Shown: positions 1-9,243 of the stretch, piece after piece
How the letters are laid out: each line of letters opens with the position of its first letter
How positions within the stretch are numbered: the first letter of the stretch is position 1
Source: Planctomycetota bacterium
Lineage (GTDB): Bacteria; Planctomycetota; UBA1135; JADKAF01
Assembly: GCA_016793245.1 (NCBI GenBank)
Contig: JAEUHW010000328.1
Location: 1 to 48,891, forward strand
Direction of reading: 5' to 3'
DNA: 48,891 bases
Program-made: the position numbers and the translations under genes
Notes under the pieces: model-generated
What the model saw: the letters and a program-made list of their open reading frames with translations, nothing else
Database searches by the model: none
What the model was told of the DNA's origin: nothing

Positions 1-245
1 TCACGCGCGGCGGGCGCGGCGCTTGCTTCGCCGGAGGGCAGGCGGAGCGGTCGTCGCGCAAAACGCGTCCGAAGGTTCGCGCTCGTCGTTGGTTCGGGTA
101 CCGATCCCGCATCGACGGCTCCGGCCAGAGCGGCGCGAGCCCCACAGACTGCCATCAAGCCAACGGCATCAGCTGTACCACCAGCAACCACGCAAGCTGG
201 GCTGGGTCGCACCACCGCGAGGGTGCAGAATCACCCGTACGCGGC

Positions 246-839
246 ATGATCTCGCGCCTCTCGTCCTTCCTGGCTGCGTTGCGTCTCGTCGGTGGGTTCC
301 GAACACGCGTTCGGTCGCGGCGCCTTGCCAGGAAGACCGAGCTCTCGCGATCTATATGCCCCTTCTGTGTGAATCAGACCACGAGCGCTCCGTCGTCGGC
401 GGTGCGCGGCACCGGCTCGGTGTCGGCGGATCCGTGGGTGCTCTTCGTCGCGGCCGGCGGCGCGCCGGCCGTGGAACCAGGCGTCACGCGGCTCACCACG
501 GAGCTCCCCGCGCTGCGCGCCGAGCTGCGTTGCGACCTGCAGCTCGTCGAGATCGAGCTCCGCGGTCCGGGGCCGGCCAGATTCGCGCTCTTCGCGGCAG
601 GAGTCTTGGATGCGATGGGGCCCGTCGCCGCCGCGCCGGCCGTGCCGGGCGATCCCGCGCTCGTCGGCGTGCGCGCGGGCTTCCAGGCGGTGCGCGCGCC
701 GCGGCGACGTTTTTCCGTCGCGGCGAGAACCAACTCCGCAGCGCTTCGTCGCCCGCGCCCTTCTCGAGGAACTCGTGGGGCTGCGCGAGGCGCATCCGTT
801 CCTTCAGGCCAGGCGGGTGGAGTGATGCGGAGGCGGTGA
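246..839 (+). pseudogene. possible decayed C-terminal end of a secreted protein
   Basis: The first 1005 bases hold no convincing intact gene. One forward frame is open from the window edge to 839. Between about 400 and 700 it reads like the C-terminal beta-sandwich of secreted planctomycete-type proteins, including the stretch VPGDPALVGVRAGFQA, which resembles the 'P-ndpsLvG-Q' ending of that family. After about 700 the reading becomes Arg-rich and loses this character. A neighbouring frame then gives a more protein-like ending (FVARALLEELVGLREAHP), which would fit a frameshift. No signal peptide or Shine-Dalgarno site is visible at the ATG at 246. It may instead be non-coding sequence with a chance open frame. 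Confidence 0.22.
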
Positions 840-950
840 TGGATCGTCGCGACCTCGGGGCGGAGCTACCGTGCGCGGGAGCGCCGCTTCTGGCGTTCGG
901 GCGCTTCTTTCGCGCGACGCGGGCTCTGCGCGAGGACCGCGGCGTTGCGC

Positions 951-956
951 TAGGAT
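951..956 (+). promoter_or_regulatory. candidate -10 element TAGGAT
   Basis: GCTAGGATCG lies 50 bases upstream of the ATG at 1006. The same GCTAnnATC form recurs before four or more other genes in the window (14784, 16604, 19999, 28849). No clear TTGACA-like -35 is seen at 16-18 bases. Confidence 0.4.
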
Positions 957-1005
957 CGGCCCGGCGCACCGCCTTACCCACGGACGGAGCGCGGAGGAGC
1001 GAGCG

Positions 1006-3849
1006 ATGATGCGGAAGGACGAGGTTCTCCGGCTGTGGATCGGTGCAGGTGTGGCGCTGCTCGCGTTGGTCGCGGGCGCGTTCATCGCCTTCGGCGCGGG
1101 AGAGGAGCACGGGGACCAGCCCGCGGCGACTCTCGAGACCGAGGCCGAGCGCACTTCGCGTGAGAGCTGGCTCGCGGCTCAGGGGCGCGGACAGAAGCTC
1201 TCGAGCGGAGCCGGGCAGAGTGTTTCCGGAGAGCGCATGACGCGCACCGCCGAGCAAGGCGCGGGCATCGTGCTCGCTCCGGACGGCACTCCCGTTCCGG
1301 GCGCGAAGCTCGTGCTCTTCCTGCGACCCGCGACACCACCGCAGGCGGCGCCGCCGGAACGACCCTTCCTCTACTCGATGCCAGAGGCGGCTCCACCGAG
1401 CAGCGGAGAATTCGTGAGCCTCGCTCCCGCGGGAGAGTCTCGGGTGCACCTGAGTTTCGCCTTGACGGACCTCGTGGACGAGTCCGAGAAGCGCTCGAAG
1501 GCCCGCGTTGGCTTGGGCGGCTGGAAACTGTCCGCCAGCGAAATGGCGGCTTCGGCCGCGCCGGCGTTACCGCAGTGGACGGTCGCGCGCACCTGGACCG
1601 CCGATGCCGAAGGGCGCTTCGTGTTGGAGGAGCTGCCGGAAGGCGAGCTGCTCCTCGACGCGCACGACGGACAGCGCACGCTCGCGGCTCCGCTCACGCG
1701 CGGCGAGATCGAGAGCGCTCCCCCGAGCGGATTGCGCCTCGCTCTCGTCGTGGGGCATTTCGTCGAAGGGCTCGTCCGCGACAGCGCGGGACTTCCGCTC
1801 GCGGGCGTCGAGGTGAGCTGCCGCGCCGCGGCGTGGGAGGACGGGCGGATCGATCCTCTGGCCCAGCGCACGACGGTCACGGATGCCGTCGGCGCGTATC
1901 GCATCAGCGGTCTGCGCTTCGGCGCGCGCTATCAGCTCGGGTTCGCGCGCGAGCACTACTTCTCCGCCGCGGAGCCGGATCTGCTCGAGGTGCGGCGCGA
2001 CGAGAAGCTGGATCACGTGCTGACCGAGCACGCGACGCTCGCGGGCACGGTGCAGGAAGGCGGCGTGCCGCTGGCCGAGGTCGAAGTGGAGCTGCGCGGG
2101 TTCGGCGTCGAGAAGAGCGATGCCTCGGGGCGCTTCCGCTTCCGCCCGCGCCTCGAAGCGAATCGCACGCTGGAGCTCTTCGCGCGCAGCGCCGATCGCC
2201 GCTTCTTCGGCTATCTCGGCGTCGAGCTCGACGTCGCGGCGAAGCGCGAGGACATCGCTCTGCGCCTCGAGCGGGCTTGCGTCGTGCGCGGGCGCGTCGT
2301 CGATGAGACCGGGCGCGGGGTCGGTGGGGCGATGGTCGCGCTGCAGTGGGAAGAGCGCACGAACGAGCATCTCGAGAACCGCGGCATCGCATGGGGCAAC
2401 GCGAAAGGCGGGTCTGGCAGGGTCTTTCTCGGGGACTTCGCGCGGGTCCTCCAATCGCGTGTCGGGCAGAGCGCCTCGTTCCGCGTTCAACTGAGCTCGC
2501 CCGTCATCACGCTTGGGCGGCCGGCGCAAGAACCGTCGACCTCGGTGATCACCTACGAGGCTCCCGCGGTCTCCCTGTCGATGGACTCCGACGGGAAGCT
2601 CGTGGATTTCCTGAGCGGCCTGTCGTTCGTGGACGACGGCAGCGGCGGAGCCGCGGGGATCTTCGAAGCACGGCGCACGGCGGAGGCCGATGCGGAGGGG
2701 CGCTACGAGTTCCTCGGCGTCTGGCCCGGGCGCTATCGCGTGAGCGCCTCGCATCCCGAGCATCTCGCGGGCGAGGACCGCGAGTGTGCTATGGCTCCCG
2801 GAGACGAGCGGGAGGTCGATCTCGTGCTGCCGCGCGGCGCGAAGGTCGCGGGCACGGTCTTCGACCTCGAAGGTCGCCCGGCGGAGAACGCCACCGTGAT
2901 CGCGGTGCGCGCGGGCGATGAGCAGCAGCGCACGCAAACGGATGCGAGCGGTCGCTTCGCGATGGTCGGCCTCTCTCCGGGCGAGCTCGATCTCGTGGCG
3001 AACGCGGAAGAAGGCGGGAACGCGGCGCTCCGCGGGCTCTCGCTCGCGAACGGCAGCGACATCGGCGAGCTCGTGCTGCGCCTCGGCGCGGGAGCCGGGC
3101 TCTTCGGCCGGATCGTCGATGGCATGGGCGCGCCGATCGCCGGTGCCACGGTGACGCTGAGCTCGAAGCTCGCCTCTTCTTCGCAGCATCAAGTCGAGAG
3201 CGGCGCGGACGGCAGCTATCGCATCGAGCGCGCGCTGCACGGCGAGCACACGCTCCACGTGCAGGCCGCGGGCTATCTGCCCTTCGAGCTGGACGGGCTG
3301 CTGCTGGACGGGATGCTGCGCCGCGACGTGACGCTGGAGCGCGGAGCGACGCTCTCCGGAACGATCTACGGACCCGACGGTGCGCCGCTCGCCGGAGCGC
3401 CGATCTTCCTCTTCCACGGAGACGCCGAGGACACCTCGTTGGCGGATGACGCCGGGCGCTTCCGCTTCGAGGGGCTGCGTCCGGGGACCTTGCAGGTCTA
3501 CGTGCGCGCCGAGGACTACAGCGGGAGCGCTCGCGCGAGCCGAGAGTTGGCGCTGGGCGAGAACATCGAGGGCTTCGATCTGCGCTTGCGGCCTTCGGGC
3601 GTCGTGCGCGGCATCGTGCGCGATGCCGCAGGCAAGCCGGTCGCCGGCGTCGAGGTGAACGGCGTGACGGAGCCCGGCGGCAAGGGCCGGCGCGAAGCGA
3701 CGACGGGCAGCGATGGACGCTTCGAGATGCGGCGGCTCTATCCCGATCACTACCGGATCTATGCCGGCTCTGATCCGAACCAGGGCATCGTGATCGATGC
3801 GCGCGCGGGCGGCGAGCTCGCGGAGATCGAGCTCGTGAACGCGCGCTGA
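1006..3849 (+). CDS. membrane-anchored multi-domain carboxypeptidase-regulatory-like protein, copy 1
   Basis: A 947-residue protein. The start is set by GGAGGAG at 993-999, six bases before the ATG; an ATG three bases later is also possible. Residues about 9-30 form one hydrophobic segment (LWIGAGVALLALVAGAFIAF), a signal anchor, so the bulk should lie outside the inner membrane. The rest is about eight beta-sandwich modules of the carboxypeptidase-regulatory-like/Cna-B type, each opening with a G-x-V-x-D-x-x-G-x-P-x-x-G-A/V pattern (e.g. VRGRVVDETGRGVGGA, LSGTIYGPDGAPLAGA, VRGIVRDAAGKPVAGV). No catalytic motif is seen; such modules usually serve as structural or binding domains. It is a close tandem paralogue of the gene at 3950, most similar in the second half. 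A non-conserved block of roughly 100 residues (about 2346-2655) interrupts module four. Confidence 0.85.
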   Translation: MMRKDEVLRLWIGAGVALLALVAGAFIAFGAGEEHGDQPAATLETEAERTSRESWLAAQGRGQKLSSGAGQSVSGERMTRTAEQGAGIVLAPDGTPVPGAKLVLFLRPATPPQAAPPERPFLYSMPEAAPPSSGEFVSLAPAGESRVHLSFALTDLVDESEKRSKARVGLGGWKLSASEMAASAAPALPQWTVARTWTADAEGRFVLEELPEGELLLDAHDGQRTLAAPLTRGEIESAPPSGLRLALVVGHFVEGLVRDSAGLPLAGVEVSCRAAAWEDGRIDPLAQRTTVTDAVGAYRISGLRFGARYQLGFAREHYFSAAEPDLLEVRRDEKLDHVLTEHATLAGTVQEGGVPLAEVEVELRGFGVEKSDASGRFRFRPRLEANRTLELFARSADRRFFGYLGVELDVAAKREDIALRLERACVVRGRVVDETGRGVGGAMVALQWEERTNEHLENRGIAWGNAKGGSGRVFLGDFARVLQSRVGQSASFRVQLSSPVITLGRPAQEPSTSVITYEAPAVSLSMDSDGKLVDFLSGLSFVDDGSGGAAGIFEARRTAEADAEGRYEFLGVWPGRYRVSASHPEHLAGEDRECAMAPGDEREVDLVLPRGAKVAGTVFDLEGRPAENATVIAVRAGDEQQRTQTDASGRFAMVGLSPGELDLVANAEEGGNAALRGLSLANGSDIGELVLRLGAGAGLFGRIVDGMGAPIAGATVTLSSKLASSSQHQVESGADGSYRIERALHGEHTLHVQAAGYLPFELDGLLLDGMLRRDVTLERGATLSGTIYGPDGAPLAGAPIFLFHGDAEDTSLADDAGRFRFEGLRPGTLQVYVRAEDYSGSARASRELALGENIEGFDLRLRPSGVVRGIVRDAAGKPVAGVEVNGVTEPGGKGRREATTGSDGRFEMRRLYPDHYRIYAGSDPNQGIVIDARAGGELAEIELVNAR

Positions 3850-3949
3850 GCGCGCAGCCTAGGAACTCTGCGTCGCGAGCTCGAACGACGATGCGAGATC
3901 GATCCATCCGCGGGGCCTGACGCTCCCCGCCGCAGCAGGAAGAGGAACG

Positions 3950-6781
3950 ATGGGGCAGGCGAACGGCTCGAGTCGGTTGTGGATCGGAGGTGTGCTCGCT
4001 TCTCTCGCGGCCATCCTCGGAGCGTTCGTGGCGCTCGGTCCGAGCGGCGATACCGCGGCGAGCTCGAGCGCGCTCGCCTCCGAAGAGGAGCTGATCGCGC
4101 GCGAGCGCTGGCTCGCGGCGCCAGGGTCAGCGCAGAGCTCGTTCCACTCCGGCGCACGAGAAGGCGAGCCTGCGCGCACGACGCGCACGACCGGGCGTGG
4201 TGCGGGCATCGTGGTCGCGCCGGATGGCGCGCCGGTGCCCGGAGCCACGCTGGTGCTCTCCACGCGTCCGCATCTGCCGACGGTGGTTGAAGCCCCGCAG
4301 GCCGAAGAGCACGCGATCCTCTCCTCACCCGCTGCAGATCCGGCTCCCTCGCTCGCTGCGGCCGCTCGCTTGGAATTGGTGCGGAACGACGTCGTGCTCG
4401 AATCGTTGCAGCTCTCGAAGATGCGACGGCGCCTCGGAGGGAGCGGCGCTGGGGTGGCTGCGCCGACGTGGGGGATCCTTCGCACGTGGAAGGCCGACGC
4501 CGAAGGTCGCTTCACCCTCGAAGATCTCCCCGCAGGCGATCTGCTCCTCGACGCGCACGACGGGCGATGCACGCTCGCGGAACCGCTCGCGCGCCACGAG
4601 ATCGAAGCGGCTCCTCACGTTGGATTGCGCCTGGCACTCGTCGCCGGGCATCGCGTGGAGGGGCACGTGCGCGACGGCGCGGGGCTCCCGCTCGCCGGAG
4701 TGGAGGTGAGCTGTCGATCGATCGCGTGGGAGGACGGCCGCATCGATCCCGTGGAGCAGCGCCGCGCGGTCTCCGACGCGAGCGGTGCCTATCGCCTCGC
4801 GGGGCTGCGCGCAGGTGCCCGCTATCAGCTCGGGTTCGCGCTCGAGCACTTCTTCTCCGCTGTGGAGCCCGAGCTGCTGGAAGTGCGTCGCGACGAGACG
4901 CTGGATCATGTGCTCACCGCGCATGCGATCGTGGCCGGTACCGTGAGCGAAGGCGGCGTTCCGAAGGCCGGCATCGACCTCGAGCTGCGGGGCTTCGGCG
5001 TCGAGAAGAGCGATGCGTCGGGGCGCTTCCGCTTCCGTCCGCGCCTCGACGAGAAGCGCTTGCTCGAGCTCTTCGCGCGCAGCGCGGATCAACATCTCCT
5101 CGGCTATCTCGCGATCGAGGTTGATGTCGCGGCGCGGCACGAGGACTTGAAGATCGCGCTGGAGCGCGCGTGCGTCGTTCGCGGGCGCGTCGTCGACGAG
5201 ACGGGGCGCGGCGTCGGTGGCGCAAACGTGGAGCTTCGCTGGGAGGATCGCAGGAGAGCCTCCGAAGCGAACGCGGAGGCCGCCCTCGCGCATGCGCTGG
5301 AGCTCCAGATGCTCGAGCAGGTGCTCGCGACCTCCGGGGCGTCGAACCTGGGGGAGGAGCGCCGAGCGGCCCTCGAGCAGCTCGCGCTCGCGCGGGCCAG
5401 CTTGGCGTCCGCCGAGCGACGGGCCCGCGAGTCGATCTCGTTCTCGCGCTCGATCACGCTGTCCGTCGGCTCGGACGGACTGCCGACGGGGTCGCTGTCG
5501 CGGAGCGCCGATGGACTGCCGACGCGCGTGGTCTTCGAGGACGTGGAAGACTTCATCGTCGGCGATGCCGGCGCCAGCGCGGGCGGAATCTTCGAAGAGC
5601 AACGCAGCGCTGTGGCCGATGCCGAGGGGCGCTACGAGTTCCTCGGCGTCTGGCCCGGGCGCTATCGGGTGAGCGCTTCGCATGCCGAGCACCTGGCGGG
5701 CGAGGACCGCGAGTGCGCGCTCGCGCCGGGCGACGAACGCGAGGTCGATCTCGTGCTGCCGCGCGGCGCCAAGGTGTCCGGCACGGTCGTGAATCCCGCG
5801 GGCCAACCCGAGGCGAACGCGATCGTTGTCGCCGTGCGCGGAGGCGAAGAGCTGCAGCGCATGAGCGTCGATGAGCGCGGCCGCTTCGCGCTGGTCGGGC
5901 TTGCGCCCGGCGAGCTGGACCTGATCGCCAGGGTCGAGGACCTCGGCGAGAGCGCGGCGCTCCGCGGGCTTGTCCTCGCGAACGGCAGCGAGATCGGAGA
6001 GATCGTGCTGCGCCTCGGCGAGGGTGCGGGGCTCTTCGGGCGCGTCGTCGACGGTAGGGGGGCGCCGATCCCGGGAGCTTCGATCCTCTTGCACTCGGCG
6101 CTCGTTTCGTCCGCGCACGTCTCTGCGGAATCCGCGGCCGACGGCAGCTATCGCGTCGAGCGCGCGCTGCGCGGCGAGCACCGCCTCTTCGTGCAGGCAC
6201 ACGGCTATCTGCCCTTCGAGATGGAGGGGCTCATGCTCGACGGCCTGCTGCGCCGCGACATCACGCTGGAGCGCGGGGCCACGCTGCACGGCACGATCTA
6301 CGGACCCGATGGTGAGCCACTCGCTGGAGCGCTGATCTTCCTCTTCCACGGCGACGGAGAGGAGCAATCGTCGGCGGATGAAGCCGGACGGTTCCGCTTC
6401 ATCGGCCTGCACCCGGGGAGCTTGCAGGTCTACGTGCGCGCCGAGGACTACAGCTCGAGCGTGCGCGCGAGCCGCGAGCTTGCACTCGGTGAGGACGTCG
6501 TGGGCTTCGATCTGCGCCTCGTGCCTTCGGGCGTGCTGCGGGGCATCGTGCGCGACGCCGCCGGCAAACCCGTGGCCGGAATCGAAGTGAACGGCCAGAC
6601 CGAGCCCGACGGCCAAGGCCGGCGCGAAGCGACCACGGGCAGTGATGGACGCTTCGAGCTGCGCGCGCTCTATCCGGATCACTACCGCGTCTACGCGGGC
6701 GGCGATTCGAAGAAGGGCGTCGTCGTCGACGCGCGCGCGGGGGGCGAGCTCGCGGAGATCGAGCTGGTCTACGCGCGCTGA
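3950..6781 (+). CDS. membrane-anchored multi-domain carboxypeptidase-regulatory-like protein, copy 2
   Basis: A 943-residue paralogue of the upstream gene, 100 bases downstream of it. The ATG follows an AG-rich stretch (GGAAGAGGAACG). The layout is the same: N-terminal hydrophobic anchor (about residues 9-31), an Ala/Ser/Glu-rich stalk, then about eight carboxypeptidase-regulatory-like modules. Long runs match copy 1 almost exactly, such as the block ending WPGRYRVSAS and the last module VRDAAGKPVAG. The module-four insert (about 5238-5585) differs completely: here it is Ala/Glu/Leu-rich and may form a coiled coil (LELQMLEQVLATS, RRAALEQLALARASLASAE), followed by a Ser-rich stretch. The pair probably arose by tandem duplication and then diverged in the insert and the N-terminal 200 residues. 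Specific function unknown. Confidence 0.85.
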   Translation: MGQANGSSRLWIGGVLASLAAILGAFVALGPSGDTAASSSALASEEELIARERWLAAPGSAQSSFHSGAREGEPARTTRTTGRGAGIVVAPDGAPVPGATLVLSTRPHLPTVVEAPQAEEHAILSSPAADPAPSLAAAARLELVRNDVVLESLQLSKMRRRLGGSGAGVAAPTWGILRTWKADAEGRFTLEDLPAGDLLLDAHDGRCTLAEPLARHEIEAAPHVGLRLALVAGHRVEGHVRDGAGLPLAGVEVSCRSIAWEDGRIDPVEQRRAVSDASGAYRLAGLRAGARYQLGFALEHFFSAVEPELLEVRRDETLDHVLTAHAIVAGTVSEGGVPKAGIDLELRGFGVEKSDASGRFRFRPRLDEKRLLELFARSADQHLLGYLAIEVDVAARHEDLKIALERACVVRGRVVDETGRGVGGANVELRWEDRRRASEANAEAALAHALELQMLEQVLATSGASNLGEERRAALEQLALARASLASAERRARESISFSRSITLSVGSDGLPTGSLSRSADGLPTRVVFEDVEDFIVGDAGASAGGIFEEQRSAVADAEGRYEFLGVWPGRYRVSASHAEHLAGEDRECALAPGDEREVDLVLPRGAKVSGTVVNPAGQPEANAIVVAVRGGEELQRMSVDERGRFALVGLAPGELDLIARVEDLGESAALRGLVLANGSEIGEIVLRLGEGAGLFGRVVDGRGAPIPGASILLHSALVSSAHVSAESAADGSYRVERALRGEHRLFVQAHGYLPFEMEGLMLDGLLRRDITLERGATLHGTIYGPDGEPLAGALIFLFHGDGEEQSSADEAGRFRFIGLHPGSLQVYVRAEDYSSSVRASRELALGEDVVGFDLRLVPSGVLRGIVRDAAGKPVAGIEVNGQTEPDGQGRREATTGSDGRFELRALYPDHYRVYAGGDSKKGVVVDARAGGELAEIELVYAR

Positions 6782-6798
6782 ACGCCACCTCCGCGCCG

Positions 6799-6832
6799 GC
6801 GCTGAGAGGGCGCGCTGTTCCCCTCTCAGCGC
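6799..6832. terminator. bidirectional hairpin between convergent genes
   Basis: A perfect 12-bp stem, GCGCTGAGAGGG (6799-6810) with CCCTCTCAGCGC (6821-6832), and a 10-base loop. It lies between the stop of the + strand gene at 6781 and the stop of the - strand gene at 6826, overlapping the latter. There is no T-run, so it is probably a transcript-end hairpin rather than a canonical intrinsic terminator. Confidence 0.65.
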
Positions 6833-9243
6833 AACATGCGGTAGTAAGCCCGGTCGATCTGCCTCTGCATCGCGAGCTCGGCCGACGGAGCCTCGAGGGC
6901 GATCCCCTCGCTCGATGGCGGCGCGAAGTCGAGCAGCAAGATGGCCTTGGGCTGTTCGCTCTGGTTCCAAGCGGTGTGGAGCACCGCGTCGTCGAACACG
7001 AAGCTTCGCCCTTCTTCCCAGAGCATCGTCTCGAGACCGACGCGCAGGCCGCAGCCTTCGGGGACGCGCAGCGCGAGGTGGCAGCGCAGGACGCCCTGAC
7101 TCTCCCCGAAGTGCAACGGTAGCCGCGAGCGCGGACCGAGGAGCGAGAAGCCCGCGGTATAGAGGCCATCGATCGAGCGCAGGAGGGCCGCAGTCCGCGG
7201 ACAGCGACGCTCGTGCTCTTCGATCCACTCCTCCGCCAGGCAGAAGGCATAGACGCCCCAAGCTCCGGAGACGGCGCCATCCTCGGGCCAACTGCGCAGC
7301 TCTTCGAGCGAGAGGGCATCGCATTCCTCTCGCACGTCGCGCCAGGCCGCCTCGAGTCGAGAGCGAAACCCGAAGTCCTGGTCGTAGAAGCGCTGCCGCG
7401 CCCGCGGGAGCGGTCCGCGAGCTTCGATCGGGGCCGGGCTTCGCGGCGCATCGAGCTCCGGCGACGGAGCTCCTTCCCTCCGCGCGAGCTCGCGGAGCGC
7501 CGCCGCGTCGGTTTCCGCTGAGCAGAACTCGCGGAGCTCGGGTGGCAGCACGAAGCTCCGCCCGAACTCGCTCGTCGCCACTCCGCGCTCGACGCGGTGC
7601 GGGAGATGCGATCCGTTGCAGATCAGCGTGCGGTTGTTCGTCTCCGCCAGCAAGCGCTTGAAGAGCGGCAGCTCGGCCATCTGCATGCCGCTCTCGACGA
7701 TGTAGCTGCAAGCGCCGTTCACTTCGGCGGTGACCTCGACGCCGAAGTCGGCGGGGCGCTCGTAGACGATGGTGTCGGGGTGGAGCTGATAGGTGCTGAC
7801 GAACGCCGAGAGTCCGTAGAGATCGCGGTGCCGATCGAGGAACTCGAGCGTCTCGAGCGCTTCCGCGCGCGTCTCCGTCGGGAACCCCACGAACCAAAGC
7901 AGCTCGGGAGCGATCCCCGCACGGTGCAGGTTGGCGAGCATGCGTGGAGCGTCGGCAGCGCGATAGCCCTTGTCCATGCGGTCGAGAACGCGCTGGCTCG
8001 CGGACTCGAGACCGATCTGCAACGAGCGACAGCCACCCGCGGCGAGCGTGCGGCAGTATTCCTCCTCCAGCAAGCAGCGCTCGAGCTTGAAGCCGCCGAC
8101 CCAATAGAGGCCGAGGTCTTCGCTTGCGATCGTCTCCGCCAGCAGGCGAGCCGCTCGGGGCGGAACGCTCGAATCCTGGAGCTGCACGTAGCGAGCGCCG
8201 TAGCGTCGAGCGAGCTCGCGCGCATCCGCGGCGATCTTCGCCTCGGCCGCTGCGCGGTAGTTCTCGCGCCAACCGATGCTGCAGAAGGTGCAGCGGCCCC
8301 AATAGCAGCCGCGTGAGAGCATCAGCGGATAGATGGGCTCCGGCGTCAGGGCCATGCGGAGGTCGGCCGACTCGAATCGAGGAGACGGCAACTCCTCGAA
8401 GCGCTCGAGCTGCGGTGGTCCCGCCGGTTGGCGCAGGTGGCCCTGGGCATCGCGCCTCCAGAGATTCCGCACCGAGTCGAGAGGGCGTCGGCCTTCGAGC
8501 GCTTCGCAGAGCTCGACGAGCGCCGTCTCGCCGTCGCCGATGCATACGCTATCGCAATGATCGAGCAGCCAGCCGTCGGCCAACCAGCGCTCGGCGAACT
8601 GCGTGATGAGCGGTCCGCCGACGCAGAGGTGCAGATCCGGTCGGCGTCGCCGGAGAGCGCGCAGCAGGCGCAGCGCATCGACACCCTGCTCCGGGAAGGC
8701 GACGCAGATCCCCACGGCTTCGGGGTCACGCGCGAGCACCGCGTCGAGGAGCTCCTCGTCATAGAGATCGCGCAGGGGCGTCCAAGGATCCACGCGCAGG
8801 AAATCGCTGAGGCGCTCTCGGAAGTGCGCGTCGTGGGGCGAGATCACCGGGTCGAGCTGATAGTGGAACGCGAGGATGTCGACCACATCCTGGAACGCCT
8901 CTCGGAAGGTCGCTGGATCGAAGTAGCGGCGCGGGTCGCGCAGCACGCTCTTCACCTTTAAGCTGCGGGCGATCCGCGGCTCGATCTCGGCGAGGCCGCC
9001 GATCAGGGACTTCGATGCCTCGCGGTGCCCTGCGCGCGCCAGCTCACGCGCCGCCTCCGAAGCGCGACCGAAGAACCCGAGGAGGCGCGTCGGCTCGAGG
9101 ATGCGGTCCGCAGCGAGCAGATTGAGATCGGTGATCTGCGGCTCGTGTCCCGCGCGCTCCAACGCTCCGGCGAGCATCGGGAGCGCGTAATAGAGCTGAT
9201 TCGGGAGGCAGAGCGACGGGGGGAATAGGAGCGCGAAACGCAT
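6826..9243 (-). CDS. B12-binding radical SAM protein fused to aspartyl/asparaginyl beta-hydroxylase domain
   Basis: An 805-residue protein starting at the ATG at 9243 (MRFALLFPPS), the usual N-terminus of B12-binding radical SAM proteins. Residues 1-250 form the cobalamin-binding domain, with a helical insertion around 50-160 and the GDGE turn at 236-239. Residues 300-560 form the radical SAM barrel. Its cluster motif C313-x4-C318-x2-C321 (RGCYWGRCTFC) has one residue more than canonical CX3CX2C and recalls the spaced CWWG...CTFC motif of RiPP-maturation radical SAM proteins. Residues about 615-775 match aspartyl/asparaginyl beta-hydroxylase: iron ligands H722 (RCHL) and H756 (FDDAVLHTAWN) are present. 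The usual 2-oxoglutarate Arg aligns with K766. Expected chemistry is radical methylation or a related step plus hydroxylation of a peptide or protein side chain. The substrate is unknown. Confidence 0.85.
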   Translation of the reverse strand: MRFALLFPPSLCLPNQLYYALPMLAGALERAGHEPQITDLNLLAADRILEPTRLLGFFGRASEAARELARAGHREASKSLIGGLAEIEPRIARSLKVKSVLRDPRRYFDPATFREAFQDVVDILAFHYQLDPVISPHDAHFRERLSDFLRVDPWTPLRDLYDEELLDAVLARDPEAVGICVAFPEQGVDALRLLRALRRRRPDLHLCVGGPLITQFAERWLADGWLLDHCDSVCIGDGETALVELCEALEGRRPLDSVRNLWRRDAQGHLRQPAGPPQLERFEELPSPRFESADLRMALTPEPIYPLMLSRGCYWGRCTFCSIGWRENYRAAAEAKIAADARELARRYGARYVQLQDSSVPPRAARLLAETIASEDLGLYWVGGFKLERCLLEEEYCRTLAAGGCRSLQIGLESASQRVLDRMDKGYRAADAPRMLANLHRAGIAPELLWFVGFPTETRAEALETLEFLDRHRDLYGLSAFVSTYQLHPDTIVYERPADFGVEVTAEVNGACSYIVESGMQMAELPLFKRLLAETNNRTLICNGSHLPHRVERGVATSEFGRSFVLPPELREFCSAETDAAALRELARREGAPSPELDAPRSPAPIEARGPLPRARQRFYDQDFGFRSRLEAAWRDVREECDALSLEELRSWPEDGAVSGAWGVYAFCLAEEWIEEHERRCPRTAALLRSIDGLYTAGFSLLGPRSRLPLHFGESQGVLRCHLALRVPEGCGLRVGLETMLWEEGRSFVFDDAVLHTAWNQSEQPKAILLLDFAPPSSEGIALEAPSAELAMQRQIDRAYYRMLR

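Noticed and set aside
4325..8545. Minus-strand 1406-residue open frame
   Set aside because: It is a high-GC shadow of the surface-protein paralogue and the radical SAM gene: Arg/Ala-rich, with no family match and overlapping two real genes.
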